Positions 47,330-59,342 of a DNA stretch of 64,000 bases are shown here, one piece after another. A program made the translations under genes and the position numbers. The notes under the pieces are model-generated. The model did no database searches. It saw nothing but the letters and a program-made list of their open reading frames with translations, and was not told the DNA's origin. How positions within the stretch are numbered: position 1 is the stretch's first letter; every line of letters starts with the position of its first letter. Origin of the DNA: Vitrella brassicaformis (Eukaryota > Sar > Vitrellaceae); the NCBI GenBank assembly GCA_001179505.1, contig CDMY01001045.1, forward strand, positions 153,569 through 217,568, given 5' to 3'.

Positions 47330-48079
47330 GTGGTTCGGGATCACGCGTTCGACCACTTGCTCGCGAGTGGGTTCTACCGACTCTCCCATGCGGCTGGGCG
47401 TTCGTGGATGTTGTTCATCCTCGTCCCTGTTGCTCTCGCCTTGGCAGGCCTGGCGACGTTCCTTCCCTTGATGAAGCATGAGTCGCGAATAGACGAACTG
47501 TACCTCCCCACGAAGTCGAGAGCCGTCCACGACGAGCTGGCAGTGGAGAAGATCTGGGGCGATCAGGGCATCAGGTACATGAGATATTAGACTGACTCGC
47601 TCAGGAGCTGCTGAGTCAATCGGAATGTCGTGTGTGTGGTTGGGCTCTGATGTGACTGCAGGTTCAGCCAGGTCATTCTCGTGTGGCAAGGTTCGTTCGA
47701 CGCCAACGTGCTCACGGCTGAGCGATTCGCCAGGGCTCACACGGTTGTCCAAGGCATCCTGACAGACAGGGTGGAGCACGAGGGCAAGACCGTCACCTTC
47801 GCCGACGTATGCGCCGGCAGCATCATGCCCGACGGTAGCTGCTTCCTTCTGTCTGTCTTCACGTGGTGGGACAACAAGACTCTCCCAAGCACCGACGAGC
47901 AGCTCATTCAAGAGCTGAATGCGCCGACTCGTGTGGACCGGTGGGGGAGACCGCTGCGGGATGAGGTGCCGCTGCTGCTGGCCAAAGCACATCACGATGC
48001 CGAGGGCCGAGTGGACAGCGCGGCTGCCTATCACTTCATCTTTGGCACCAAACGGACAGATGAAGGCACATCATGGTGA
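47330..48079 (+). pseudogene. Patched/Dispatched-family N-terminal fragment
   Basis: Two exons (47330-47576 and 47663-48079) join in frame to about 220 residues. They match the N-terminal part of Patched-related transporters: HAFDHLLASGFYRLSHAAGR, a first transmembrane helix (WMLFILVPVALALAGLATFL), then DELYLPTKSRAVHDELAVE, SQVILVWQGSFDANVL and a luminal-type segment with FADVCAGSIMPDG. The family normally has 12 transmembrane helices and a sterol-sensing domain over 800-1,400 residues. Here a TGA follows GTSW at 48079 and no further membrane exons are seen downstream. No ATG lies in frame before the first helix: the frame is closed by TGA at 47285, and the first in-frame ATG (47408) is inside the helix. 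A missing upstream exon is possible, but truncation at both ends favours a gene remnant. Confidence 0.6.
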
Positions 48080-49071
48080 GCGGACCAAAGTCGGTCGATT
48101 CGCCAACGCAAATGTCTGTTGCTCGTATGTCTGTTGTTCGTCTGTGTCCCGCCTGGGCTAGCTCCATCCGATACGTCCGTCTCTCACTTTCTCTCTCTTC
48201 GTCTGATTGATGCCTGAAGGAGGCAGCTAGGGAAGCATGCAAGCAATGCAATCTTCTAATCACGTGGCGGGCGATTCCTTCCTGAGGCACTCACTCTATG
48301 CTTGACGAATGGATCGATGAGCTGTTTGTTGCCGGGATGATCTGCCTGCCTGCCTGCCTGTGTTGCCTGTGTCGTGATCGACGTGCAGGCCGCAAGGAGG
48401 CACGGCAGGATGATATATATGGCTTTTTCCTTTCTGTCGTGTAAGGCTAAGGCGGTTACAGTCCGCGTGATGATATAGGTGGATGGATGGATGGTGTTCA
48501 TTTGCTGCTAGTATGTATCTATGGTGTCCAAAGTACAGAATGACAAAAGGTAGTAATATACCGCTGGCTGCTACATTTCCATGCATTCAAACGTCTTGCT
48601 GGCTGCTTTGCTTTGCGGGCCGGCCCATATGTATTTCCCTGTCCATCGGTCCCTTCGTACGTGCGTTGGTTGGTACAGTGAGTGGATGGACGTGGCGGAT
48701 TTAATTTAATGTGTGTGCACGTGTGACACATGTAGGGTGGGTGCATGGCTTGCAGGGCCGGGGGTGCGCGCGTGCGTGCGTGTGTGTGCGTGTGTGTGCG
48801 TGAGTTGATGGATGAATCGATCAGCCTTGCGTGTGCTGTGCACTGCAGGACAGCTGACGTGCGAGAGGTGAGTGAGGTATGGCGTGCAGCTGAGAGAGAG
48901 ACTGACTGCATGGATGGCATCTGTGCTGTCTGTTTGTCTGGCGTAATATATTTTAGCTATGGCTGACCGGCGGAGTGCGTGGCTGCAGCAAGCAGCCAGC
49001 GCGTACCTGACGGCTAGCTGATGTGTTCTGAGCGATGGTTGTGTTGCTCAGAGGGATGTGTGTGTGTGTGT

Positions 49072-49157
49072 GGATGCTGACTGACACATGTCGGTGCTCT
49101 GCGCGTGTGGGTGTGGATGCTGACTGACACATGTCGGTGCTCTGCGCGTGTGTGTGT
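49072..49157. repeat. 43-bp tandem duplication
   Basis: Two adjacent 43-bp copies starting GGATGCTGACTGACACATGT at 49072 and 49115, with a single mismatch between them near the end. The near identity indicates a recent duplication. Confidence 0.92.
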
Positions 49158-49409
49158 GGGCGGCCGAGCGACGGCCGACCAGAACTCACTGATTGAATGT
49201 TCAACCAGCTGTCCGTGGGATCGACTGCACATGCATACACCAGCACACCGACCGATGGATGCATTGGCGGGTCGGTCAGTGAGTGACATTAAATTTTTGA
49301 TCTCTCGTTTTGTTTGTGAGGGCGCGCGTGGGCATGCGTGGCGCACACGCACCCTGACACACACACACACACACACACACAGACACAGAGACACACAGAC
49401 ACACAGAAA

Positions 49410-49874
49410 GACCCCAGGCGGAGCTCCAAGAGAAGACCCCACGACCAATCAGGTCTGTCTGATGCACACGTCGATTTGTACCACATACAAAGCACTCGTG
49501 TTGGTGTGGGGGTGCGGCTGCAGCTGTCCGATTTGCAGAAGCACTTCGACGATATCGACGCTGAGAAGAACACCAGAGTGCGCGTGTGTCGAAGTGTGTG
49601 GGTGTGTGTGCAGCTCCCTGAGTTGGTCAAGAGTTGTGAGGCATACGACACATCGACACACACACGAGGGACGGGCAATGTGTGTGTGGGTGGGTGTGTA
49701 GACGAGACCAATTGCGTTTGATGTGTATGTGTGTGTGTGCGCGGTGTTGCGGTCCATGGTCGGACCAGCAGTCATTTTCGTGTCATTTGTACGACGAAAC
49801 CACCCTGTGTTGTGTGTCCTCAGCTGATAGATATCATCCTCACAGCCACACAGACCAAACGTACCTCGATATAG
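49410..49874 (+). CDS. Possible small multi-exon gene, helical
   Basis: Weak evidence only. Short open segments flanked by plausible GT and AG sites read QAELQEKTPRPI (about 49417-49453), LSDLQKHFDDIDAEKNTR (49525-49578, phase 0), LPELVKS (about 49614) and LIDIILTATQTKRTSI followed by TAG at 49872-49874. The phases do not all fit, and no start codon was found. They could be exons of a short helical protein or chance open frames among microsatellites. Confidence 0.2.
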
Positions 49875-50171
49875 ACAGCCAGCCAGCAAGACATGCGCTC
49901 ATCCCAGAGAGAGAGACGGACCGACGCGCATCCATTTGCAGCACCCAGAGTCCGCGCACGCACGCACCCAGTCACAAATCACCTTTAAAAAACATCACAC
50001 ATCCAGCCCATCATCAAACTCAGAGAGAGAGAGAGAGGGGCTCGAGAGCCTCCTGTGTGTGGGCGTGGGCGACGATTGTGTTGTTTTGTGTGAGGGAAAG
50101 GAAAGTGGTCGCAGTCACCTGACTACTCTACCCGTCCGTCACCCACCCCCGGGCTGGCCGCTACTTGCGCT

Positions 50172-51229
50172 CTAAATAAAACATGACTTCTTCTTGCGTG
50201 TGCATCTGCCCTGCTTGTCGTCCAAAAAGTTCTTCTTGTTCGGGTGGCAGGGCTCACAGTAGCCGTCATAGCTACACTCGCACTCCTGGGTGAAGCCTTG
50301 TCCCCAAGGGCCAGTGGCTTCATGGTATTTGTTGCAAATCCTGCCGATCATCTCGGGAATGGCCACCCACGCGCCAGTCGCAGGGTCCTTGCGCCCGCAC
50401 GGCTTCATGTTGAAGGCTTTAGTGGACCTGTTGCAGAAATCCGTCGTCGCGCCTGCATCCACACACACCACCCACACACCACACACACACACACACACAT
50501 GGCGTTGGATGACCTCCAGGAAGCATAATTGCATACCGTGGTGCTGCTGCTGCTCTTGATGTCCGTATTCGCCGGTGAGGTGCATCTCCCCGCTGGATGG
50601 CGGCGAGTGCGGCCTCCCGCACGGCGAGTGCGGCCTCCTGCATGGTGAGGGAGCTCGTTATCATGCCCTTCAGATCTACCACCCTGCTCGATGAGTGACA
50701 GCGCCGTAACTGAACGCACAATGCAATGCAGGCGGCAAACCATGCAGGGCATTTGTGGGTGCTGTAGGTGGCACATGTACGTGCGGGCCTCATCCATCTG
50801 CCTCTCACGCACGTAAGTACCTTCGCTGGCCTGGATCTCCTGAGCGCGGCCGAGAAACGACGCACCTGCACACAGAGGAAGCCAGAGAAACATGCCATCC
50901 ATGGATCATTCCCGTTCGTGATAGATCTCGCCGCTCCATGGACCATGCACGTCAACGCCGCAGTCCTTCCCCTCCTCGCAGTCGGGGCCATACTATAGTA
51001 GCTCCCCTCGCCCACCCACATCTCTGTGGGCACACATCAGTCATGCGGCCATCCATATGCACAAAAGAGGACCAAACTCACGCAGTATGGGCAGATCTGT
51101 CATGGTGGATGGTCGGTTCGGCGCCTGTTTGTCCCCCCTTTGCTCACGTCGGTCAGAGTTGCGCTGGGCTGTCACAGCGGCCAGGCCGACCACCAGGATG
51201 ACGAGGCTGAAACAACGCGTCATCATCAT
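50172..51229 (-). CDS. Small secreted cysteine-rich protein
   Basis: The family is not recognised. Tandem ATGs at 51229, 51226 and 51223 start a signal peptide (MMMTRCFSLVILVVGLAAVTA), after which an RNSDRREQRGDKQ-type polar segment follows. A middle exon (about 50575-50695) reads LKGMITSSLTMQEAALAVRE in the most plausible frame. The last exon (50172 to about 50455) holds about ten Cys: DFCNRSTKAFNMKPCGRKD, IGRICNKYHEATG, ECECSYDGYCEPCHPNKK, and ends with KKKSCFI. The protein should be about 200 residues and disulphide-bonded. The C-terminal CFI is not a full CaaX box. A splice near 50710-50870 is uncertain because two frames are open. The stop is at 50172-50174. Confidence 0.6.
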
Positions 51230-52910
51230 CGCGCCAGCAAATCGCAGACGATGTGCTCACTCGGCGACTAAGAGGTCTAAGAGATCTCCTTATCGGGAGA
51301 GATTAAAGGGAGGCGTGCCCATGCCAGGGACGTGGACAAACATTCACGTCATACGCCGGACCTGCGTATGACGAGAATGTAATCACCCAATATACAGATA
51401 CAATCGTCACTTCGGGCTGTGTACATGTAGATGAGTTCGATAGGACTGTTAGCTATAGGTGAGACACACCATTGCTTGTTGCTTGTTTTGTGTGAGTGAG
51501 TGAGTGAGTGATGTCGATGGGTGGGTGGGTGGCCGGGTGATTGAATGGATGGATGGCTGCAAGTGATGATCATGAATCAGTGAGTATCAGCCATCAGTGC
51601 GATTGAGACTTGGTCATGCATGTCATCTGTTCATTCATTCGTTCTTCGTGTGGTGTGAGTGCCTTGGATTGTTGGAGCTCATGATTCATGGAGAGGCTGT
51701 GGCAAGGCTCAGGAGAGTAGCATCAGTGCAGGCTGCACGCATGTGTCGCTTGGTTGACTGTGGCGGTCGGGCGGTTGATTGGTCAGAGAGCCACATTGCA
51801 GTGACGTTTCGTTTCGTTGACTCATTCATTCATTCATTCATTCACTTTCTGGCCATTCTTGAGTCTGTTTCTCGTGAGAAAGAGTCTGTTTCTCGTGAGA
51901 ACGTGTAATTTCGCCGGAACTCGGGCGGCGGTAAAACAGAGGCCGACGCATGCGTTTTGATCGGATCGCACCAATCACATTTGACGTCCCCAGATCGATT
52001 GCTGCGTGTCTGGGATAGAGCAGCATGTGCTGTGGTGTGCGTCTGGCAGTGCGACGAAAAGGGCGCGCAGATTTGGCCAGCCCGGCGTCCTGGCCGTTCA
52101 GATTCACTTCGCCTGTCGTCCTGCCATATCTGTCTGCGCAACACGCGTGGGAGCCACGTGTCGATGCAGTCAGTCATGGTTTGTGTGAGTGAATGGATGG
52201 AAGGGTCGCTGCAGCCTGCGACCTTCGCTCATGTGGAGATGCACGTCCGGACGTCCCAGTCCGCAATTAAAGCTTTTTGACTTTGGATCATTCATGCCTC
52301 CTGTGTCTGTGTGAGCGTGAGTTTGTGTTTGGGTGCACTGCACGTGTGTCTTAATTATCTCCTCCTTCCGACTCAAGTGGCTTAGCTTGCCGCCGGCCCA
52401 TGCATGTTGGTGTCCACTGGCTGCGGGCAGAATGTGTGTGCATCCCTCGATACGGAAGTCGCTCTATATGCCCAAAGCTTTGACTTTAGAAAGATCATGA
52501 ATGACATATATATGTCGATCACTCACCGTTGGTTGGCACACAGAAACCTCATGCATGTCAGATCCGTCCGGTCCACGCAGTGAGCACACATTGTTTGTGT
52601 CTCAGAAACGCACAACAAACAAGTCTCAGAAACCAACCGACCTCTCCATCCATCCACTCATTGCGTGCAGGCATATGTATTGCCTGCCCGCCTGCAGCCT
52701 GCCCGCCTGCCTGCCTGCCTGCGCTCATTCCTGCTGCATATGGCGTACCTGACGTCACCACACCGACAAACGCCACTCACTCAAACACACTCACATCACA
52801 CTTGCCACAGCGCGACCAAACGGACAAACGTACGTACGCAGACAGACAGACAGACAGGCAGCCAGGCCCTGAACGAGCTAGCTCCCTTCCCTCCCTTGTG
52901 TACGTGTCAG
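51230..52910. other. Intergenic, no supported gene
   Basis: About 1.7 kb between two minus-strand genes. It contains TGAG and GGGT tracts (51490-51535), ATTC repeats (51822-51845), a 21-bp tandem duplication (51861-51902), and GCCT/CTGC tracts at 52690-52725. Promoter of the secreted-protein gene is expected on the left side. Confidence 0.5.
51861..51902. repeat. 21-bp tandem duplication
   Basis: Two copies of GAGTCTGTTTCTCGTGAGAA plus one base, starting at 51861 and 51882, differing only in the last base. Confidence 0.92.
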
Positions 52911-55721
52911 TCACTCAGCGCCGGCCTTTTTCTTGGGTTTCCACGTATAGCCAGTGGTCCGCTTGTATCCAAAGTGCTGGACGAGTGCGTCGCTGTCGGG
53001 CGGGCCGCGCGAGCCGAAGGGGTACGTGTGGATGGTCACAGGCATGGCGTCGCCCCCTGCAAGCCCGTCGATGGTGTGCAGCATGGGGGTGAAGATCCGC
53101 CAGGCCTCGCGCAGCTCGTCCGTCCGCACGAAATTCCGCTTGTCGCCTGCTTGGACAGAGACAGACAGACAGACAGACAGAGGGAGCCAGTGTGTCTGTC
53201 TGTCTGTCTGTGTGGGTGTAGAGTGAGTACCGTTGACGCAGTCGAGAATGAGCCGTTCGTAGGCGTCGGGCAGTCTGTCAATGTCGAATCGGTCGTGCAG
53301 GCTGAGGTCGAGCTCTGTCTGCTCGACCTCGTTGCTGAGCCCCGGCTGCTTGCCGTAGATCTTCATGTACACCGCCTCGTTCGGCTGCACCTGCAATCAA
53401 TATGCAGTCAGTCGACAGAGGGAGGGAGGGAGGGAGGGAGGGAGGGGGAGGATGCACACATGCTCGCACCGCACGGAGACGTCTGGCCGGCCTCCCTACC
53501 TTGATGACGAACTCGTTCCTCGCCAACTCGCCGAACAAACTGACGAGCAACACAACGCAGCGCGCAAATACGGCGCAGACAGGAAGGTGTTGTGTTGTGT
53601 GCGTCTCTCCCTCTCTCTCTCTGTGTGTGTGTGTGTCTCTCTCTCTCCCCTGTGTGTGTGGTGCACGTATGCCCACGACAGACAGACATACCCGCCAGGG
53701 ACGTCCTTGAGTTGAATCCGCACCTCAGCCATCCGCTCCTCCAGCGCCTTGCCGGCCTGCAACCACATACATAGACACACAGATGCGTGCAGGCAAGTTC
53801 GTCTGTATTATGTCATGAGGGTGAGGGAGGGAGGGTGTGTCTGTCTGTGCTGCAATGAGTGTGCGGTGCGCGCCTTGCCTTCATGATGAAGGGGACGCCG
53901 GCCCATCTCTCGTTGTTGATGAACATGACCAGCGTCGCGAACGTGGGGCACTGCGAGTCAGCCGGCACACCGGGGTCCTGCAAATCAAATTGGCACACAC
54001 ACACAAACCGACAGGATACACGCGCATGATAGATACATGTGTGTATGTGTGTGTGCACTAGGTGGCTGACGTCTTTATATCCGGGCGTCTTGCCGTCCTC
54101 CGACCGGGTGTACTGACCCAGCACCACATGCTCCGTCTCTGGTCACACGCGTCACCCACACACACATCCATCCATCCATCCACCCACCCATCACTTTGTT
54201 TGTCAGCGTACTACGTGATGCATATGGCCATTGTCCTGGGGCTTACTGATGGGTGCGATTTGTTTGAGGACCTTGACCTTCTCGTCGCGGATGTCCTCAT
54301 CGAGCAGCGACGCCGGCCGCTCCATCGCCACCAATGTCAGCATCTTTTAAACAGAGACACACACACACACAGATACATAGACCACCCAGCCGTGTGAGCG
54401 CATCTATATGGCTTCACCTGCAGCAGGTGGTTCTGCATGACGTCGCGGATGATTCCGACTTTGTCGAAGTAGCCCCCACGGCCCTCCGTGCCGATGTCCT
54501 TCACACACACACCACAGCACCATACCCCACCCAACATGTGTGTCGCTCACTCGGTGTGGGTCATGCCGATGGCCAACTGACCTCCTTGAATGTGATTCTG
54601 ACGTTGGCGACGTAGTGGTTGCTCCAGATGGGGGTGAAGGCGACATTGCCGAACCGCAGCGCCATCAGGTTCAGCACCATCTCCTTGCCCAAGTAGTGGT
54701 CGATTCGATATGTCTGCAACACACCACACCACACCCCGACCGACACACATACATAAACAGACACACACGTACACTCATTGATTCGCAATGTACAGAGACG
54801 ACGACACTTGTGTGTACTTGTGTGGGTCCCACCTCCTTCTCCTCGAGCACGGCCATGAGTTCGCTGGCGAGCTTGTCGGACGACGGCAGGTCGTGGCCGA
54901 AGGGCTTCTCGACAATGACGCGATTCCATCCTGCCATATGCATATCACATCCATCCATCCATCAAGCCGTTCATTTAGTTCACACGTATGGCCCAAACGA
55001 ACGACCACATGTCTGTCGGTGGCCCACCATGTGCAACAAGCGCACGCACCTTTTTGGCTCCATGCCAGCGGCTTGAAGGCCCTCACTGCGTCTGCGAACT
55101 GGGTGGGAGGCAGTGCCAGGTAGTACTGCACACACATACACACACTGTGTGTGTGCCGAGAGAGGGGTGGCGTGGGTAGGTGGGCTGTGTATGCACCCAT
55201 CGATCATCCATCCACAGGTTTGTGTATACGTGTGTACCATCCGGTTGGCCCGTGCGAATTTGGCTTCGTGTTTGTCCTGCAGCAGCTTGTCCAGCCGGGC
55301 CGCGTCGTCGGGACTCCCGTACTGACCACAGCTGAAGTGGCACCCACCGATCCGATCCATCGACAAACAGAGAAGAACACACACATAACATGGATGGATG
55401 CGTGCATCTGGCGTAGTCTCTCTCTCTCTCTCTCTGTATGTGTGTGTGTGTGTGTGTCCTGCGAGCCTTACAAGTAGGTACATCTCTCTCTGAATTTGTC
55501 GGGGAAGAGGCAGATGTGCGACATGCCCCGCAGGCGAACCGACAGAGTGCCTTTGTCGCAGAAGAACGCACCGACCTTCCTGACATACGCACACACACAC
55601 AAATGGGTGGGCGAATGAATGGATTGCACTAGGGGAGAGGGAGGGAGGGTCCTCACGAAAGTCCGGGTGAGAGTCTCTCCCAGAAGTCGTCGAATGAGAG
55701 CTCAGTGCGCGCGTAGCCCTT

Positions 55722-55752
<31 letters not shown>

Positions 55753-57877
55753 GGACGAATGGGAGCGGTAACACAAATTTCATGGAGCGTGGCGTGCGCA
55801 CCACGATTGTGAAGTTGCGGGGCAGCCGGCCTTCGCAGAAGAGGCTGAATAGCGCCGGGCTGACACGCACACCACACAGACAGACAGACGGCCCAGGGCG
55901 GTCTCTTTGTCTGTCTGTCTGTCTGTTTGTGCATCCTGATTGGCTCTCTGTCTCACTCACAACGTCTTCTTCTTGGCCAGATCGCCCGACGCGCCTGGAT
56001 GTTTGGCAAGAAGCGAGCGGCATACACACGCAGACGTATGGGCGGCATTTGCCCGTGTTTGTGTGTATCGTATCCATCCACCAAGGCATTCATTCAAACC
56101 TACCGAGCACGACGAATGTGGTGTGCTCCTCAGACTCGGCCCGCTTGGCGTCGTCCTGGCTCACCGCAGACAACGGCGGGTAGCAGATGGCCGACACACC
56201 ACCTGCACACACACACACATTGTGGATGGATGGGTGGGTGGGTGAAGGTGTGTGAGTGTGTGAGGTGATCTGACCTGCTTCGATGGTGTACAGGGCCGGG
56301 AGGTCCTGCGGCAGACCTGATGATTGTGTTGCGTGTTTGCAGAGCAGATGGATGGATGGATGGACGGACGGACGGATGTGTCTGCGCCATGCGCCCACCT
56401 ACCGCCGTGCAGCACTTCGCGCCATTTGGCCATCTTGTTCTCGCCAGACAGAAAATACACCTGACCACACACACACACACACACACGAGCATGCGGACCC
56501 GCTCTCCATCATCTCAGCCACCCAACCACCTTGTGTGTCGCCCGCGCAATCAGATCCAGCGAGATCGTGATGCGATCCTGCGTGTGCCACACAGAGAGAG
56601 AGAGAGACATACATTCAGACACATACCGTCCGCACCTTTCCGGCGAATCTGTCGGTCTGTGTGTGGTGGACGAGCTGCGCCGGGTCCGTGGCGCGGGCGT
56701 AGTCAGCCGGGCTGAGTGTGGGGAACCATGACGCGATGTGGCCGTCCTCGCCCATCCCTGCCACCACACCATTCGCCACATTCATTCTGTGCATCCACCC
56801 ACCCTGTGTGTGTGCGTGGGGCTGGCTACTCCCCACCGAGGGTGACTATGTCGGGTGTGCCGTGTTGCGAGATGAGCGCACTCAGGTCCTGCACACCACA
56901 CCCATCCACCGATCCTTCCGTCAATCACGTGTCCATTGGTGACGGCAGGCGTGGCTTGCCTGGTGGTATTTGGCGATGCATTGGTCGAGGGGCAGCGAGG
57001 TGTCGGGCACCACCATCGCGTCAAGGGATGTGCACCCGTCTGCACCACACACATCCATCACACACACACAGACAGTGGGCTCGCACACTCACACACGAGC
57101 ACATCCAAAGCCCGCTGTCGCTCACTTTTGCAGAGGCTCTCCTGCAGCATGCGCTGGTTGGAGTCGGGGTGGTCTCGAGGCACATACCTACACAATCACC
57201 ATCACACACACACACACACACACATGCGTCTTCCCCTCCTCCCTCTCTGCCCGTCCGTGAGCGTGTGCATCCTTGTCTGTCTGTGTGTTGATGCAGTGAG
57301 TGCAGTGCGCGCCTTTCATCGACGAGGAAGAACACCAGTCTGGACCACTCCAGCTCCTCCAGACGACCGAACTCTGTCAGGATCTTCTTGGGCGTCGAAC
57401 CACCTGCACACCACACCACACAACACAGCACAGCACAGCACAAGCACACAAACACACAGCACCACACCTGTCACGATGAATGAGCGAATGAATGGTGCAC
57501 CACTGTGTATGCGTGTGTGTGTGTGTCTGTGTGTGTGTTTGCCTGATAGTCCGATGAGAATTTTGCTGTAAGGGTCGGTGTCGATCCGCCCCTGGATGCA
57601 GACGACGAGGAAGCGCACGCACTCGGCGATGAAGCTGTCCTCACTGTGGCAGTCGTAGTGGCGCGGGCCCTCATGCAACTCCTGAAACCACACACAGACA
57701 AACCAGACAGACAGACAGGCAGACAGACAGAGATCAATCATGTGCTTGTGTGGGTGAGTGAGTGAGTCAATATATTGTGCGTGTCTGTCGTGACCGCGGC
57801 TGGCTGACCTCTTTGCTTCTGGCCCTGGACACTTGTGAGGCGAACCTGCTGACGGGCGTCGGCGGCGTCGGCAACAT
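52911..57877 (-). CDS. Bifunctional 6-phosphogluconolactonase / glucose-6-phosphate dehydrogenase
   Basis: This fusion catalyses the first two steps of the oxidative pentose phosphate pathway, making NADPH. From ATG 57877 the N-terminal lactonase part has [58 protein letters not shown] (the GMGEDGH signature) and [17 protein letters not shown]. About 56080 the G6PD part begins: [17 protein letters not shown] (the NADP motif GASGDLAK), then [33 protein letters not shown] (active-site RIDHYLGKE), [32 protein letters not shown], and the C-terminal [12 protein letters not shown] and [11 protein letters not shown]. It ends KPKKKAGAE at stop 52911. The gene has more than 20 short exons. The order (lactonase first) is that of the Plasmodium GluPho enzyme. 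No obvious organellar leader precedes the lactonase domain, which suggests a cytosolic enzyme. Confidence 0.95.
53155..53216. repeat. Intronic GACA/TGTC inverted repeat
   Basis: A GACA run (about 53159-53180) is followed after 12 bases by a TGTC run (about 53193-53212), giving arms of about 17 bp. It lies within an intron of the G6PD fusion gene. A second such pair is at 55874-55928 in another intron of the same gene. Confidence 0.85.
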
Positions 57878-58004
57878 GATGGATGGCAGATGAATTATGT
57901 GTCACAGCAACCACACATGCAGCTCCTTCACGAGATAAGCTCGCAGAGTGGAGCGGAAGCTCTCCCCCTTTCCGCTCTCTTTCGTGTGTGAGCTGCTCCA
58001 CGCC
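57878..58004. promoter_or_regulatory. Putative bidirectional promoter of pentose phosphate genes
   Basis: Only 127 bp separate the ATG of the 6PGL-G6PD fusion (57877, minus) from the ATG of 6-phosphogluconate dehydrogenase (58005, plus). Both 5' UTRs and the core promoters must lie in this stretch unless leader exons exist. I see no canonical TATA box; CT-rich sequence precedes the plus-strand ATG. Confidence 0.6.
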
Positions 58005-58412
58005 ATGTCGAGTGAGATCGGTTTGATCGGCCTGGCCGTCATGGGCCAGAACCTCGCTCTCAACATCGCCTCAAAGGTAAGCAGCCTGGCTGATGACATC
58101 ACTCACGTCAGCGCGGGGCAAGCAAACGACACAGACACAGACAGACAGGGAGGGAGAATGAATGCAACGGACCGACCAGGGCAGGGCTTGTGGGTTCTAT
58201 TCTGTGCCCCTGTGTGTGTGTGTGTGTGTGTGTTGTTTGTTTGTTTGTTTGCATGCCACTGGTGTCTGTCTGCAGGGTTTCAGGATATCGGTGTGGAATC
58301 GTTCGGAGAGCAAAGTGGACGACACCACCGAGCGGGCCAAGAAGGAGGGCAACCTGCCCCTCGACGGACACAAAGACCTCAGCGCATTCGTGGGACAAAC
58401 AGCCGCATGCAC

Positions 58413-58444
<32 letters not shown>

Positions 58445-59307
58445 GCGAGACCGATGGATGGATGAATGGACGTGTGGCTGTGTGTGTGTCGACATTTTCG
58501 CAGGTCCAGTCGATCAAGAAGCCCCGCAAGATCATCATGCTCATCCAGGTACACACACACACACACATGAGTGTGCGTGGCGTACGCTGGCTGCATCGCT
58601 GTCTGCATGTGTGGATGGATGGATGGATGGATGGGTGGAATGCAGGCGGGTCCCCCGGTGGACAAGGCGATGGAGCCCCTGCTGCCCCTGCTGGTGAGCA
58701 AAGCAATCGTGTTTGATGATCGATGTGCTGTGGCCCGTGACGTGTTTGTTTACCCAACGCACCCACCCACAGGAGGCCGGCGATCTGCTGATTGACGGCG
58801 GCAACGAGTGGTACGAGAACACCGATCGGCGGACCGCACTCTGCGAGAGCAAAGGAATCAGGTAGGCAGGCGCACCGATTCACAGGGCCACCCGACCAGA
58901 CAGACACCAACCCACCTGCGCACACATGGCGTCAATGTGTGTTTGTGTGTGTGTGTGTGTGTGTTTAGGTACATGGGTATGGGTGTGAGTGGCGGCGAGG
59001 AGGGCGCCCGCCACGGCCCCTCGCTCATGCCGGGCGGCACCAAGGAAGGATGGGATATCGTCAAACCCATCCTCATGAAAATCGCAGCACAGGTCACTGC
59101 ATACACACACACACACACACACACACAGAGAGAGGGAGAGGGAGGGAGAGTGTGTTGGTGGTGTGTGTATGCGTTCAGGTGGATGACGGTCCGTGCGTGA
59201 GTTACATCGGACCTGGCGGGAGCGGCAACTACGTCAAGATGGTGCACAACGGCATCGAGTACGGCGACATGCAACTCATCGCTGAGGCACGCAGGAGCCA
59301 CCACACA

Positions 59308-59342
<35 letters not shown>

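Larger units (their letters stand above)
48080..50171. other. Intergenic region with possible small gene
   Basis: About 2.1 kb. It holds a 43-bp tandem duplication at 49072-49157, CA and GT tracts, and a few candidate short exons at 49410-49874 (listed separately). No domain of the Patched family is visible after 48079. An AG repeat lies at 50020-50038. Confidence 0.5.

Noticed and set aside
47228-48034. 268-residue open frame on the minus strand
   Set aside because: Shadow of the Patched-like coding exons, which have clear family motifs on the plus strand.
48080-49060. Further exons of the Patched-like gene
   Set aside because: No hydrophobic or sterol-sensing-type open segment with splice sites was seen after the TGA at 48079.
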